Shown: in pieces, positions 9,533-18,594 of the stretch
How the letters are laid out: every line of letters begins with the position of its first letter
Numbering within the stretch: the stretch's first letter is position 1
Origin: Staphylococcus croceilyticus
GTDB lineage: Bacteria; Bacillota; Bacilli; Staphylococcales; Staphylococcaceae
Direction: 5' to 3'
DNA: 33,253 nt
Assembly: GCF_002902575.1 (NCBI RefSeq)
Contig: NZ_PPRD01000057.1
Location: 1-33,253, forward strand
Notes under the pieces: model-generated
What the model was told of the DNA's origin: nothing
What the model saw: the letters and a program-made list of their open reading frames with translations, nothing else
The model's database searches: none
Translations under genes and position numbers: made by a program

Positions 9533-9599
9533 TAGTACTAAATGCGCTTTATCACAATTACATACTGTCTAACAAAACTGTTAGATTCAAAAATAAAAA

Positions 9600-9640
9600 C
9601 TTCCTATTCTCCTATATAAAATGATATAGAGAATAAGAAG
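9600..9640 (-). terminator. Terminator of the 2-hydroxyacid dehydrogenase gene
   Basis: Arms at 9600-9617 and 9624-9640 (CTTCCTATTCTC... against ...GAGAATAAGAAG) pair with one bulge, followed on the minus strand by TTTTTATTTTTG. It lies 10 bp beyond the stop. Confidence 0.8.
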
Positions 9641-9649
9641 CTTTCTTTA

Positions 9650-10612
9650 CTAGTTATGAACTTGAGTTAACGGTTGTTCTCCATGTATCACCGCTTTAAT
9701 ATTGTCTATACATAGTTGAATCATGCGATCTCTCGTCACTACTGAAGCACTACCAATGTGCGGTAAAATAACTGCATTTCTCATTCTTAATAATGGATGA
9801 TCGAGTCTAATAGGTTCTTCGCGTAAGACATCAAGACCACAGCCACCGATTTGATGGTGCTCAAGTGCTTCAATTAATGCCTCTTCATCCACGATAGCCC
9901 CTCTACCAATATTGATAAAGATAGCATCATTTTTCATTTTTGAAAATGCAGTTGCATTAAATTTATTAGCTGTCTCAGTAGTCAATGGTGCTGTACAAAC
10001 TACAAAGTCACTATGTTCTAGCAACTCATCAAATGATACATATTGCGTATTTAATTGTTGCTCAGCGTCTTCATGTCTTGAACGATTATGATACAAAATT
10101 TTTGTATTAAAACCTTGAAGACGTCGCGCAAAACTTTTACCAATCTCGCCCATGCCATAAATACCTACTGTCGAACCATGGACATCTTTACCAGATAATA
10201 AATATGGTCCCCAACTTTTCCAGTTGCCTTCTTGAACATAATGTTCCGCTTCAATAATACGTCGCGCAACCGTGAGCATTAAGGTAAATCCTAACTCAGC
10301 AGTTGTTTCGGTTAATACATCGGGTGTATTCGTAACGACAATATCATGTTTCGTCGCACTAGCAACGTCAATATTGTCATAACCGACTGCCATATTCGCA
10401 ATAATTTTAAGATGTTTAGCATGTTTCAAAGATTCTTCATCTATCTTTTCACTTAGTGTAATAAAACAAGCAGTTGCCTCTTCTAATTCTTTTAAAAATT
10501 GTTTTCTGGGCATAGGTTCAAATTCTTCGTCCCACATTTGAACGTCACCAAACTGTTTTAACTGTTGAACAAATTTATCTGGAATTTTACGTGTGACTAA
10601 TATTTTATCCAT
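9650..10612 (-). CDS. D-isomer-specific 2-hydroxyacid dehydrogenase
   Basis: 320 aa cytoplasmic NAD(P)-dependent enzyme of the glyoxylate/hydroxypyruvate reductase type, reducing 2-oxoacids to D-2-hydroxyacids. The nucleotide-binding GMGEIGKS lies at residues 153-160. The catalytic triad is visible as R237 (IGRGAIVD), E266 (REEP) and H285 (LPHIGSAS). The ATG at 10612 is preceded by AGGAGTGACGG. It is 18 bp downstream of yutF on the same strand, suggesting cotranscription with yutF and yutE, and ends at a terminator. Family certain; substrate (glyoxylate, hydroxypyruvate or another oxoacid) cannot be told from sequence. Confidence 0.9.
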   Translation of the reverse strand: MDKILVTRKIPDKFVQQLKQFGDVQMWDEEFEPMPRKQFLKELEEATACFITLSEKIDEESLKHAKHLKIIANMAVGYDNIDVASATKHDIVVTNTPDVLTETTAELGFTLMLTVARRIIEAEHYVQEGNWKSWGPYLLSGKDVHGSTVGIYGMGEIGKSFARRLQGFNTKILYHNRSRHEDAEQQLNTQYVSFDELLEHSDFVVCTAPLTTETANKFNATAFSKMKNDAIFINIGRGAIVDEEALIEALEHHQIGGCGLDVLREEPIRLDHPLLRMRNAVILPHIGSASVVTRDRMIQLCIDNIKAVIHGEQPLTQVHN

Positions 10613-10630
10613 AACCCCGTCACTCCTTTT

Positions 10631-11422
10631 TTATTCTTCTGCTGCTTTTTCTAACTCTTCAATAGCAACATTTAAATCTTTAAATGAGTACGTTGGTTGT
10701 TGATCCTTCTCTTGTAATTCTTCATATGATGTTACGCCTGTTTGAACATGAATCGTATCTACACCTACATTAATACCTGACATAATATCTGTATCATAAA
10801 GGTCCCCGACCATCGCAACATCTGATTTATCTAATTTTAAAATATCTAAAGCGATGTCCATAATGACGGGTTCAGGTTTCCCAATAAATTGAGGTTGTTG
10901 TCCAGTTGATACACTTACGACACTTGTAATTGCACCATTACCAGGTAAGAAACCTCTTTCTTTAGGAATGGAAACATCAGGGTTAGTTGAAATAAACTTA
11001 GCACCTTGGCGTACCGCTAAAGTGGCAACAGCTAATTTTTCATATGTTACTTTTTCATCAAGACCAATTGCTACATAGTCTACATGTTCATCATCTTTAA
11101 CGGTTAATCCTGCTTCAGTTAAAGCAGTTCTTAACCCGCTACCACCGAGCATATAAACAGTAGCGTCGCTTTTTTCATCAGCAATAAAATTAGCAGTAGC
11201 TAACGCAGATGTTACAACTTCCTCAGGTTTAGCATCTATCTTCATTTCTTTTAATTTCTGAGTTACTTCTTCGGGTGTTTTAGTAGAGTTATTCGTTACA
11301 TATAAATGTGGAATGTCATGTTGATTTAAGTAATCAATGAATTGAGCTGCACCATCAATTTCATCTGTCCCTAAATACATTGTGCCATCCAAATCAATTA
11401 AATAACCTTTATAGTTCTTCAT
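10631..11422 (-). CDS. HAD-superfamily sugar phosphatase, NagD/YutF type
   Basis: 263 aa cytoplasmic phosphatase of the HAD subfamily IIA (TIGR01457-like). Motif I is DLDGTMYLG at residues 10-18 with the nucleophile Asp10 and Asp12; motif II is in the VTNNST segment near residue 43; motif III/IV is VGDLYDTDI near residue 205. The family removes phosphate from nucleotides or sugar phosphates and is often a metabolite-repair or overflow enzyme. Its ATG overlaps the last base of the yutE stop (TAATG), indicating translational coupling, and the dehydrogenase follows 18 bp later. The order matches B. subtilis yutE-yutF. Substrate not deducible. Confidence 0.92.
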   Translation of the reverse strand: MKNYKGYLIDLDGTMYLGTDEIDGAAQFIDYLNQHDIPHLYVTNNSTKTPEEVTQKLKEMKIDAKPEEVVTSALATANFIADEKSDATVYMLGGSGLRTALTEAGLTVKDDEHVDYVAIGLDEKVTYEKLAVATLAVRQGAKFISTNPDVSIPKERGFLPGNGAITSVVSVSTGQQPQFIGKPEPVIMDIALDILKLDKSDVAMVGDLYDTDIMSGINVGVDTIHVQTGVTSYEELQEKDQQPTYSFKDLNVAIEELEKAAEE

Positions 11423-11856
11423 TACTGGTTGCCTCCCTTTCCAAAAGCAGTTACTGGAACATTTTCTTTTTCAAGAAATTCCATGACCTCTTGAATGAAT
11501 CGTTCATAATAAGGTAATGCTTTATCAAAAAGTGGTTGAATCGCATCACTATCAAGCTCAGTATAGTTATGAGCAAACTGCTTTCTAACCTCTACGGTTT
11601 CGTTAATATGTTGTTGTGTTTCTTTAGTAATGACACCCTCTAATTCCAAGATATCGATCACGTCTTTATAATTACCTGGATCTCTTAAGATAAAACCATC
11701 AATAATCATATTACCTATATCTACTGAAGACTCAATTAACATTTGAGCAATACGCTCAAAAGAATAATGATTTGATTTATTTGTTTCATAGTCTTTAGTT
11801 AATTGATTTAAATAGCTAAGTTTTAAATTTAATTTATCTTTATCAACAAAATACAT
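11422..11856 (-). CDS. yutE: YutE, DUF86/HepT-like protein
   Basis: 144 aa all-helical protein of the DUF86/HepT-like family. The RNase-type RX4HXY motif of HepT toxins is intact at R91, H96 and Y98 (RKQFAHNY). In classical MNT-HepT modules an adjacent nucleotidyltransferase (GSxxxGxxxxxSDxD) antitoxin adenylylates or AMPylates the toxin; no such gene is adjacent here. The neighbours are yutF (overlapping by 1 bp) and a DUF3055 gene, and the order is shared with B. subtilis, so this looks like a resident core gene. A GTG at 11865 lies in the ribosome site AGAGGTG; the ATG at 11856, spaced 6 nt, is the better start. The role is unknown; RNase activity is possible but untested here. Confidence 0.85.
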   Translation of the reverse strand: MYFVDKDKLNLKLSYLNQLTKDYETNKSNHYSFERIAQMLIESSVDIGNMIIDGFILRDPGNYKDVIDILELEGVITKETQQHINETVEVRKQFAHNYTELDSDAIQPLFDKALPYYERFIQEVMEFLEKENVPVTAFGKGGNQ

Positions 11857-11957
11857 GTCAGTCACCTCTTAATATCTCTATCATATCACAGTTTTGCATA
11901 GGTCTTCATTTGTCGTTATACTTAATTTAAAAATGAGAAAAAAGGAGTTTTACTCTT

Positions 11958-12224
11958 ATGATAGATATGTTTTTATATGATGACGAAGAACAAAGCCAAG
12001 TACAATTTGTAGGTTTTGTCGGTGAACATAGCCGTTATGATCTAATGTTAATACAAACAGACCGTCATTATGGTAAAACGCTTGTTTTGAATATGCAAAA
12101 CAATAAATTCGGTATTATTGGAACTGACGACATTGAAGAAGAAGGCTATATTGCACATATTTTAGGCGTGACCCAAGAAGAAAGTGATGAAATCATTGAA
12201 TATCTTAATCAAGTTATCCAATAA
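11958..12224 (+). CDS. DUF3055 family protein
   Basis: 88 aa acidic small cytoplasmic protein, rich in Asp and Glu, with a predicted mixed alpha/beta fold and no signal peptide or membrane segment. I recognise it as the DUF3055 family found across Staphylococcus and Bacillus, for which I know no function. The ATG is preceded by AAAGGAG about 9 bp upstream. It is divergent from yutE (about 100 bp between the starts) and convergent with yutD, with a shared terminator between them. No cysteine or obvious catalytic residues stand out. Confidence 0.85.
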   Translation: MIDMFLYDDEEQSQVQFVGFVGEHSRYDLMLIQTDRHYGKTLVLNMQNNKFGIIGTDDIEEEGYIAHILGVTQEESDEIIEYLNQVIQ

Positions 12225-12234
12225 AAAATAAAAA

Positions 12235-12282
12235 GGAAGTCGGACATAAATCATTTTTTCAAAAGATTTCTGACCCACTTCC
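12235..12282. terminator. Bidirectional terminator between DUF3055 gene and yutD
   Basis: Arms GGAAGT (12235-12240) and ACTTCC (12277-12282) extend inward with GG/CC after a mismatch, and T-rich runs follow on both strands. It separates convergent genes. Confidence 0.7.
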
Positions 12283-12295
12283 ATTTTTTATGCGC

Positions 12296-12691
12296 TTATT
12301 CATCATTGCGTTTCTTTTCAACATTCTGAATGGTTGGTTTAATTTTTACATCATGTAATTTATCTTCTTTATCTGCTATGACGTCTTCTTGTTCTTTATC
12401 TAAATGTGTAACTTCTTTATTTGATAAATGTCTGACTACAAAATATGGACATCCAAAATTGCAATATTCCAAAATGTAGTCTTGGATACTAGAGAAACGT
12501 TTAGATATTTCCGCTTTTTTGTTTGAATCTTTATAAAAACCTTTTAAACGTAATTGATCGTACCCGAAGTCACCTACTACAAAATCATACTTATCTAATA
12601 TATCAGAATACCTTGAGGCAAAGAGTTCTTCATCAAAGCAATCTCTGTAATCTTCAATTAATTCAAAATACTGCTGATCCACTTTAATCAT
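12296..12691 (-). CDS. yutD: YutD family protein (DUF1027)
   Basis: 131 aa cytoplasmic protein of the YutD/DUF1027 family. The family hallmark is visible near residues 68-85 of the protein: YILEYCNFGCPYFVVRH, with two cysteines four residues apart. The C-terminal third is highly charged (many Lys, Glu and Asp) and probably disordered. Two in-frame starts exist; the AAAGGTG ribosome site is best spaced for the ATG at 12691 rather than the GTG three bases before. It lies just downstream of lipA on the same strand but behind a terminator-like hairpin. The lipA-yutD pairing is shared with B. subtilis. Function unknown. Confidence 0.87.
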   Translation of the reverse strand: MIKVDQQYFELIEDYRDCFDEELFASRYSDILDKYDFVVGDFGYDQLRLKGFYKDSNKKAEISKRFSSIQDYILEYCNFGCPYFVVRHLSNKEVTHLDKEQEDVIADKEDKLHDVKIKPTIQNVEKKRNDE

Positions 12692-12722
12692 CACTTGTCA
12701 CCTTTATTCCATATAATAAAAA

Positions 12723-12762
12723 CTTAGATTACACGATTTCTTTTTGAAATGTGCAACCTAAG
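12723..12762 (-). terminator. Terminator between lipA and yutD
   Basis: An imperfect hairpin (CTTAG... 12723 onward against ...CTAAG to 12762) has AAGAAAT/ATTTC-type inner pairing. A T-rich tail follows on the minus strand. It lies 31 bp beyond the lipA stop. Confidence 0.6.
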
Positions 12763-12793
12763 CTCTTAAATTGTTTTATTTAAACGTTTTTAA

Positions 12794-13714
12794 TTACTTT
12801 TGTTGTAATTGTTCTTCACCTAAACGGTGTTTTTCTTTAGCTGCTTCATTTACTTGTTCATCAGCGTGATATGAACTACGTACCATTGGGCCAGCTTCAC
12901 AATGTTTGAAGCCTTTTTCCATAGCTACTTTTCTTAATTTACCAAATTCTAATGGTGTATAATATTTTTCTACTTTTAAATGCTTACGTGATGGTTGTAA
13001 ATATTGACCAATCGTTAAGATATCAACATCATTAGCACGAAGATCATCCATTGTTTCATAGATTTCTTCAATAGTTTCACCTAAACCAACCATTAAACTT
13101 GATTTAGTTGGAATATCTTGTTGTAATTCTTTAGAACGACGTAAGAATTCTAAAGTTCTATCATAAGTCGCACGCGCACGAACTCTTGGCGTTAAACGAC
13201 GAACTGTTTCGATATTGTGGTTTAAAATATCTGGTTTTGAAGCCATTAATGTTTCAAGCGCTTCATAATCCCCACCCATATCTGATGGTAAGATTTCAAT
13301 TGTAGTGAACGGATTACGCGCACGTACTTTACGTACTGTTTCCGCATAAACGTTAGAACCTGCATCTCTTAAATCATCACGAGCAACTGCTGTAATAACA
13401 ACGTGTTTTAAATTCATTAATTCTACTGATTCTGCTACACGTTCTGGTTCATTTAAGTCTAATTCGTTTGGTAATCCAGTTTTTACCGCACAGAAACGAC
13501 ATGCTCTTGTACATACTGCCCCTAAAATCATAAACGTAGCAGTACGTCTGGCACCCCAACATTCATGTATGTTTGGACATTTAGCTTCTTCACATACTGT
13601 ATGTAGATTTTTTTCTCGCATCATCTTCTTGAGGCCAATATAGTTCTCATTCGTGTTAAGCTTTATTTTCAACCAATCTGGTTTACGTAAGATTTCTTCA
13701 TTTTTAGTAGCCAT
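12794..13714 (-). CDS. lipA: Lipoyl synthase LipA
   Basis: 306 aa radical-SAM enzyme that inserts two sulfur atoms into a protein-bound octanoyl group to make lipoate. Both [4Fe-4S] ligand sets are visible: the auxiliary cluster cysteines C41, C46 and C52 ([12 protein letters not shown]) and the radical-SAM CxxxCxxC at C68, C72 and C75 (CTRACRFC). The C-terminal RSSYHADE motif, whose serine also ligates the auxiliary cluster, is present. In Firmicutes the octanoyl group is carried on GcvH, and a gcvH gene lies at 29765-30145. ATG start with a GAGGGTATGCG-type purine run upstream. Monocistronic or head of a lipA-yutD unit. It depends on Nfu and SufA-like carriers, which are encoded nearby. Confidence 0.97.
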   Translation of the reverse strand: MATKNEEILRKPDWLKIKLNTNENYIGLKKMMREKNLHTVCEEAKCPNIHECWGARRTATFMILGAVCTRACRFCAVKTGLPNELDLNEPERVAESVELMNLKHVVITAVARDDLRDAGSNVYAETVRKVRARNPFTTIEILPSDMGGDYEALETLMASKPDILNHNIETVRRLTPRVRARATYDRTLEFLRRSKELQQDIPTKSSLMVGLGETIEEIYETMDDLRANDVDILTIGQYLQPSRKHLKVEKYYTPLEFGKLRKVAMEKGFKHCEAGPMVRSSYHADEQVNEAAKEKHRLGEEQLQQK

Positions 13715-13806
13715 AACAACGCATACCCTCCTGTATAATCTATCTTTTCCTATTATAACGAAATTTACATTAAATTAAAATGTAATAACTTATAAAATTA
13801 AAATAA

Positions 13807-13929
13807 AAGACTGTAGACAAACACTTTCACTCTTCGTCACCTTATGCGTAATTTGCTCATTTACACATAATAAACTCCCTTCATTACACATTACGTTTTT
13901 TCGATTGAGAAGCATTTTCTTACAGTCTT
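13807..13929 (-). repeat. 123-bp structured dispersed repeat, copy 2 (inverted)
   Basis: Same length as the copy at 1726-1848 and opposite in orientation; 24 differences in an ungapped hand alignment. Read on the minus strand, the outer arms (AAGACTGTA and TACAGTCTT) pair over 9 bp. AAATGCTT (13917-13910) pairs with AAGTGTTT (13826-13819) using two G-U pairs, and the inner stem GTGTAAT (13889-13883) pairs with ATTACGC (13852-13846). It fills most of the 313-bp gap between the yunD stop and the lipA start and is followed on the minus strand by a T-rich run, so it may end yunD transcription. Confidence 0.75.
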
Positions 13930-14027
13930 TTCACATAAAACAATCTAGACCAATAAAAAATTTATTTACCAATCTTACAGGTTTTCATTTTTATTTATGA
14001 AAAGGTATTAATTTTTTAGTTATTCAT

Positions 14028-15347
14028 TTACATTTCTAGCAATTTTTCTTTGAAAATATCTCTTAAAAATTCTGGCATTAAATAATCAATTGATTTCCCT
14101 TTTAATAGAGGGAAATAACGACCAAAAGTATACATATCAACAGTACCTAAAACATAATTGCCATCTTCTTCAATTTCTTCTCCATTAATAAAGAAACGAT
14201 TTTCTGATTCAATAAAGCCACAGTTATATAAGATGTAACCACCAAAGATATCGCCTCTAAAGCCAAGTCCTTGAACATGTTCATGCATATATTCTTGTTT
14301 TTGACTCTTAATAATGACTTTTTTTAAATCTGCACCTTTAAGTCTCACTCTCACTAAATTAATTGGATGTGGCAACATTTTATGAATATCGTATTCTGTC
14401 ACTTTATCCGCTTCAATTCCATCGACAATTAACCCTGCATTAATAATAGTACAATCCGCATTGGTGAATTCAAATACACTTTCAGCTAATAAATATGTTG
14501 TTTCTGTAATAACGTCAGTTTTGCTAAGTAGTTTCACTGGATGATCTATCACTGGGTCACTTAAAAGTGCTTTACCTTCATTTTCAAAATCTGTATCAAC
14601 TAAAGGTAACGTTTCGACAGGATGTAGAATCGCCTCTTTCGAAATAACTTTCTTATCTTCAATAGTTAAGTTGACTTCGCCTAAATAGTATCCATACTTC
14701 CCAGCAGCCGCCATTAACACACCATTATTGATTTCGCCTTCATCAAAATGATGATGCGTATGACTACCTAAAATGACGTCAATTTCTGGAATTTCTTGGC
14801 ATAATTTCTCATCAAAGAACACACCAACATGGCTCATAACGATAAGAACATCATATTGACCTTGTCTTTGCGCAATTTCATCTTTCATCGCTTCTAAAGG
14901 ATCAGTCACAAGCCAATCTAACGCACGGTAAAATGGCGTAAACGGTGCTGTTGCTGCTACAAATAAGAAACGCACACCTTCAATTTCTTTAATAGACGAG
15001 GTCGCAATATTATGAGGTAAGTGGCCTTCTTCATCAATCACATTAGTACAAATAACTTCAAATTTAGCGTCATTATATAAATTGTTTAACGCTTCATGAG
15101 AAATCGTCATACCTTCATTGTTACCAATTGTTGCAATATCGCAATGTGCTGCATTAAGTAGTTCTACATTCTTTTTACCTAAAGTGGCTTCTGTCACTGG
15201 CGCTGATAAATCTACATGGTCGCCAATATCTAGATATAACGAGGGGTGTTGAAGTTTAGGTCTATGTTCCGCCATATATGATGTGATGCGTGCATATTCT
15301 TTTAAATGACTATGAATGTCATTTGAATGATAAATAGTTAACTTCAC
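14028..15347 (-). CDS. YunD-like metallophosphatase / 5'-nucleotidase family protein
   Basis: 439 aa protein of the UshA/YunD family: an N-terminal calcineurin-like metallophosphatase domain and a C-terminal 5'-nucleotidase domain. Metal ligands are visible in HSNDIHSH (D10, H12), LDIGDH near residue 40, GNNEG near residue 77, SHVG near residue 172 and GSHTHHH near residue 195. Periplasmic homologues carry a signal peptide, but none is present here, so it is predicted to be cytoplasmic. The start is GTG at 15347 with a GGGGGAATT ribosome site. yunE lies 21 bp upstream and yunF beyond, an order shared with B. subtilis yunD-yunE-yunF. Likely hydrolyses nucleotides or related phosphoesters; the substrate is unknown. 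Confidence 0.9.
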   Translation of the reverse strand: MKLTIYHSNDIHSHLKEYARITSYMAEHRPKLQHPSLYLDIGDHVDLSAPVTEATLGKKNVELLNAAHCDIATIGNNEGMTISHEALNNLYNDAKFEVICTNVIDEEGHLPHNIATSSIKEIEGVRFLFVAATAPFTPFYRALDWLVTDPLEAMKDEIAQRQGQYDVLIVMSHVGVFFDEKLCQEIPEIDVILGSHTHHHFDEGEINNGVLMAAAGKYGYYLGEVNLTIEDKKVISKEAILHPVETLPLVDTDFENEGKALLSDPVIDHPVKLLSKTDVITETTYLLAESVFEFTNADCTIINAGLIVDGIEADKVTEYDIHKMLPHPINLVRVRLKGADLKKVIIKSQKQEYMHEHVQGLGFRGDIFGGYILYNCGFIESENRFFINGEEIEEDGNYVLGTVDMYTFGRYFPLLKGKSIDYLMPEFLRDIFKEKLLEM

Positions 15348-15368
15348 TTAAATTCCCCCTATATTTAT

Positions 15369-16196
15369 TTAAAGAAAAGATTTAATAATTAAATATATAC
15401 CCATAATCAGCATCACTGTACGCAATAACATGACTACTGTTTCTGACTTAATCGAGCGATTCACACGTACACCGATTTGAGCACCTATGTAACTTGAAAT
15501 AATTAAGACAATTGAATATGACCATGCGACATGTCCTTGAATAATGTGTCCAATCGAACTCATGACACTTGAGAAGAAAATCATCATCATACTTGTGCCC
15601 ACTGCAACATGAGGTGGAAATCTAAAGACAATTAACATTAATGGCGTCATTAACGCCCCGCCACCTATACCAAATAAGCCCGTTAGCACTCCAATAAATA
15701 ATGTTGCGAAAAACGCAAAGAGCGGTGGCACGCTATAATGATATGTTTTTCCTTCAGCATCTACATACGTTTTACGGTACTTTTCTTTGTCAAAAATTTT
15801 AAATGGCTTAATTTTATGACGTACCATAAGTAAAATAGCAACAAAAATCATAAAAATACCAAAGTATAAATTAAAAGAGTCTAACGTTAAATAACGACTG
15901 ATAAAAGATCCAATTAATGAACCTGGTAATAAACCAAATAAAAAGATAGAACCATTCTTAATATCTACTTGCTTCGTTTTCAAATATCCAATAGAAGAAG
16001 ACAGTCCTGTAACAATTAAAATTAAGGAAGATGTCCCAATTGCGATTTGAGTGGTAATCCCATGTAACAAATGATGATTAACGCCTAAATACACTAAAGT
16101 TGGCACGATAATAATACCGCCGCCTATACCTACCAGTGAACCGAGCACAGCTGATAATAAACCGATTAAAACTAATAAAATAATTGTTAATAACAC
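15369..16196 (-). CDS. TauE/SafE family membrane permease (YunE-like)
   Basis: 275 aa polytopic membrane protein of the sulfite exporter TauE/SafE (DUF81) family. Two homologous halves are visible, each starting with a glycine-rich signature: GSLVGIGGGIIIVPTLVYLG near residue 20 and a matching GLFGIGGGALMTP near residue 175. Several transmembrane helices follow each. Members export sulfite, sulfonates or related anions. The start is GTG at 16196 with AGAGGCG 7 nt upstream. It lies 13 bp after yunF and 21 bp before yunD, so an operon is likely. Sulfur-anion transport is a family-based guess. Confidence 0.88.
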   Translation of the reverse strand: MLLTIILLVLIGLLSAVLGSLVGIGGGIIIVPTLVYLGVNHHLLHGITTQIAIGTSSLILIVTGLSSSIGYLKTKQVDIKNGSIFLFGLLPGSLIGSFISRYLTLDSFNLYFGIFMIFVAILLMVRHKIKPFKIFDKEKYRKTYVDAEGKTYHYSVPPLFAFFATLFIGVLTGLFGIGGGALMTPLMLIVFRFPPHVAVGTSMMMIFFSSVMSSIGHIIQGHVAWSYSIVLIISSYIGAQIGVRVNRSIKSETVVMLLRTVMLIMGIYLIIKSFL

Positions 16197-16209
16197 TATA
16201 TTTCGCCTC

Positions 16210-17058
16210 TTAGAATAATTTTAATTGTTGGGGGGCTAAGCCTGTGTATTCTATATCTAATATATCTTGATACATCTTTGCATTTTGCGCTGCATGGCCA
16301 CCTGAATTATTGTTAAATATCACATAAACTTTTTTAGCTTTCTGTTCTAATATTTTAACTTTATTCGCTAAATCTGTAAGTTCTTCCTTATTATAATCAT
16401 ATAAATAACGCACATCTCGCCATTCTTGATCCGTCATATCCTTTTTCGTCCATCCTTGTTTGTTTCTACCGTGATAACGCACAAAAGCTTTATCAGCAGT
16501 AATACGATTAACCAATGGCACCGAACCTTCTTTCACTTGCGGTTCATCTACAACGGCATGAATAATCTGATATTCCGTTAAAAATGCTAACGTCTGTTCT
16601 TTAAATTGGTCATTAAACCAAGACTGATGTCTAAATTCAACGCACATGGGAATATTTTTCAGTTGTTCTCGCACATACAAAATATAATTAATATTCTGCG
16701 TTGTACAATCAAACCATGGTGGAAATTGCACTAACACCATTGCTAATTTTTGATGTTCTATAAGCGGTTGAAGCATCAGTTTAAATTGCTCAAATAATTC
16801 TTGTCGAGAATCAGCAAACGCTTTATAGTCGGCATGTAGTGTCAATGCCTGATGGATTTTCACGACAAATTCAAAACGATCCGGCGTTTCTTTAATCCAC
16901 TTCTGTATATTTCGTTCCGATTGGATGGCATAATAAGAGGCATCCAGCTCAACAAGCGGAAAGTGACCCGCATATGTCTTTAACTTATCCGATTGTCGCT
17001 CCATATCCTCATACAATGAGTAGTGATCTCCCCACCCAGTAAGACCTATATTAATCAT
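16210..17058 (-). CDS. DUF72 family protein (YunF-like)
   Basis: 282 aa cytoplasmic protein of the DUF72/YecE family, which has a TIM-barrel-like fold. Recognisable features are the N-terminal LTGWGDH segment, VELDASYYAIQSE near residue 37, the FVVKIHQALTLH block near residue 65, CVEFRHQSW near residue 138 and the YVIFNNNSGGHA motif near the C terminus. No enzymatic activity is established for the family to my knowledge. It is the first gene of a likely yunF-yunE-yunD transcript on the minus strand. The ribosome site before its ATG is weak (GGTGAT). Confidence 0.87.
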   Translation of the reverse strand: MINIGLTGWGDHYSLYEDMERQSDKLKTYAGHFPLVELDASYYAIQSERNIQKWIKETPDRFEFVVKIHQALTLHADYKAFADSRQELFEQFKLMLQPLIEHQKLAMVLVQFPPWFDCTTQNINYILYVREQLKNIPMCVEFRHQSWFNDQFKEQTLAFLTEYQIIHAVVDEPQVKEGSVPLVNRITADKAFVRYHGRNKQGWTKKDMTDQEWRDVRYLYDYNKEELTDLANKVKILEQKAKKVYVIFNNNSGGHAAQNAKMYQDILDIEYTGLAPQQLKLF

Positions 17059-17195
17059 TTTTTATCACCAGCTTTATGATACCATATTCATTTTTAAGTT
17101 ATCACTTGTTCAATCCTAACTTTACATTTTCTTATTATTTTGGAAAAATGCAGACCCCTACACTTGAATGTTAGTAATAAAATGTGAGTTAAAAA

Positions 17196-17304
17196 GATAG
17201 AAAGAAAACTCTTGCCACGAAATACGTAACGACAGGAGTTTACTACAGATGAAGAACCTATGAACGTATAAATTGCTACATGTGAAAGAGATTGGTTATA
17301 GTCA
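17196..17304 (+). repeat. Degenerate third copy of the 123-bp repeat
   Basis: About 109 bp that keeps recognisable blocks of copy 1: GAAAGAAAACTCTT (copy 1 has GAAAGAAAACCCTT), then GTAACGACAGGAGTTTACTAC (19 of 21 matching copy 1), and GTGAAAGAGATTGG before a final ATAGTCA. The intervening stretch differs and the inner stem is not preserved. It lies 13 bp beyond the stop of the nitronate monooxygenase gene, the same 3'-end position as copy 1 has behind its gene. Confidence 0.6.
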
Positions 17305-17317
17305 CTTTTTCTAAAAA

Positions 17318-18391
17318 CTACGCCATAATCCCAACTAAATCCTTAACCTGCTTAACAAGATTATCCATTAATTGATCCACATGTTGCGCCGTAGCTAGAC
17401 GTGGCGATTGACCACTCCATATATGCGTCCATTCCTTATTGCCATTAGAAGCGGCACTCTTGCGAATTGAATTGGTCAACTGATTCTGCACTGGATACGG
17501 AAGAATTTCTCCATCATATTGGTTCATCTCTTTTACAAAGTCATTATTCACACCACGCGCGAATTTACCACTAAAGACATTCGTAACTACTGTATCCGTT
17601 TCTACACTATTAAGAATTGTCTGTTTCACCACACTATTAGCGCCACTCTCTTTCGCTGTTAAAAAGGCGGTACCCATCTGCACACCTTGTGCACCAAGAA
17701 CTAAACTTGCAACAATACCTCGTCCATCCATAATTCCACCTGCAGCTACAACCGGTATAGACACATGGTCAACCATTTGAGGAACGAGTGACATGGTACC
17801 AATAAGTGCCTGCTGTTGCTGAGGATGAGGTAAAAATGAACCTCTATGTCCGCCCGCTTCGCTACCTTGAGCAACGACTACATCCATGCCTGCACGCTCA
17901 TTTTCAACCGCTTCTTCTACAGTCGTGGCAGTTCCCACTAATATGATATTCGCTTGTTTAAGCTTCTTAATAATATTCTGTTCAGGAATACCAAAAGTAA
18001 AACAACATGCCGGTACTTGATGCTTAATGACAATATCAATCGCATTCATGAATTGTTGTTCTTCTGTAATATTGACTGTAGGTTCTTCTAAATTTAATGC
18101 TCGACGATAAGGTTTTAACCAAGCATTCATATGCTCAACTTGTTGTGGAGAATAGTCATTATGCCCCGGCACAAACAAGTTCACCCCAAACGGTTTAGAT
18201 GTTAATGACTGAACACTTTGAATTTCCTCTTCAAGTTTCTCTGCTGACATATAGCCAGCCCCAATCGTACCTAATGCACCTTTGTTACTCACTGAAGCAA
18301 CCAACTCCGGCGTTGTACTACCTGCCATGCCTGCTTGAATGATTGGGTATTGAACGTTTAACGTTTTTGTTAATTGATTGTAATACCACAT
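17318..18391 (-). CDS. Nitronate monooxygenase family protein
   Basis: About 357 aa FMN-dependent enzyme of the nitronate monooxygenase (2-nitropropane dioxygenase) family, which oxidises toxic alkyl nitronates such as propionate-3-nitronate. A TIM barrel is expected; visible motifs are [11 protein letters not shown] near the N terminus, [13 protein letters not shown] near residue 175 with the catalytic-region histidine, and [10 protein letters not shown] near residue 217 for phosphate binding. The frame is open for 22 codons further upstream, but the AGAAGGTGA ribosome site sits 8 nt before the ATG at 18391, and the extension ([11 protein letters not shown]) has no family match, so the shorter start is chosen. 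Monocistronic; the physiological substrate is unknown. Confidence 0.88.
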   Translation of the reverse strand: MWYYNQLTKTLNVQYPIIQAGMAGSTTPELVASVSNKGALGTIGAGYMSAEKLEEEIQSVQSLTSKPFGVNLFVPGHNDYSPQQVEHMNAWLKPYRRALNLEEPTVNITEEQQFMNAIDIVIKHQVPACCFTFGIPEQNIIKKLKQANIILVGTATTVEEAVENERAGMDVVVAQGSEAGGHRGSFLPHPQQQQALIGTMSLVPQMVDHVSIPVVAAGGIMDGRGIVASLVLGAQGVQMGTAFLTAKESGANSVVKQTILNSVETDTVVTNVFSGKFARGVNNDFVKEMNQYDGEILPYPVQNQLTNSIRKSAASNGNKEWTHIWSGQSPRLATAQHVDQLMDNLVKQVKDLVGIMA

Positions 18392-18514
18392 TTTAACGTC
18401 ACCTTCTCTATTTTTAGTGGATATTATTATGTAGGATAAATATTGATATTTATTCAAAATATTCCCTACTCCAAATTTTGATAAACGCTAACTCTTTCTA
18501 ATCGAATAACAAAA

Positions 18515-18553
18515 AACGTCAACGCACTTATAAAAGATAAATACGTTGACGTT
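18515..18553 (-). terminator. Terminator of the suf operon
   Basis: Perfect arms AACGTCAACG (18515-18524) and CGTTGACGTT (18544-18553) are followed on the minus strand by TTTTTTG. It lies 41 bp after the sufB stop. The remainder of the gap to the monooxygenase start is AT-rich. Confidence 0.88.
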
Positions 18554-18594
18554 CTTAATATTAACTAAGAAACAGAAAATCTCATAGGCTAAAA

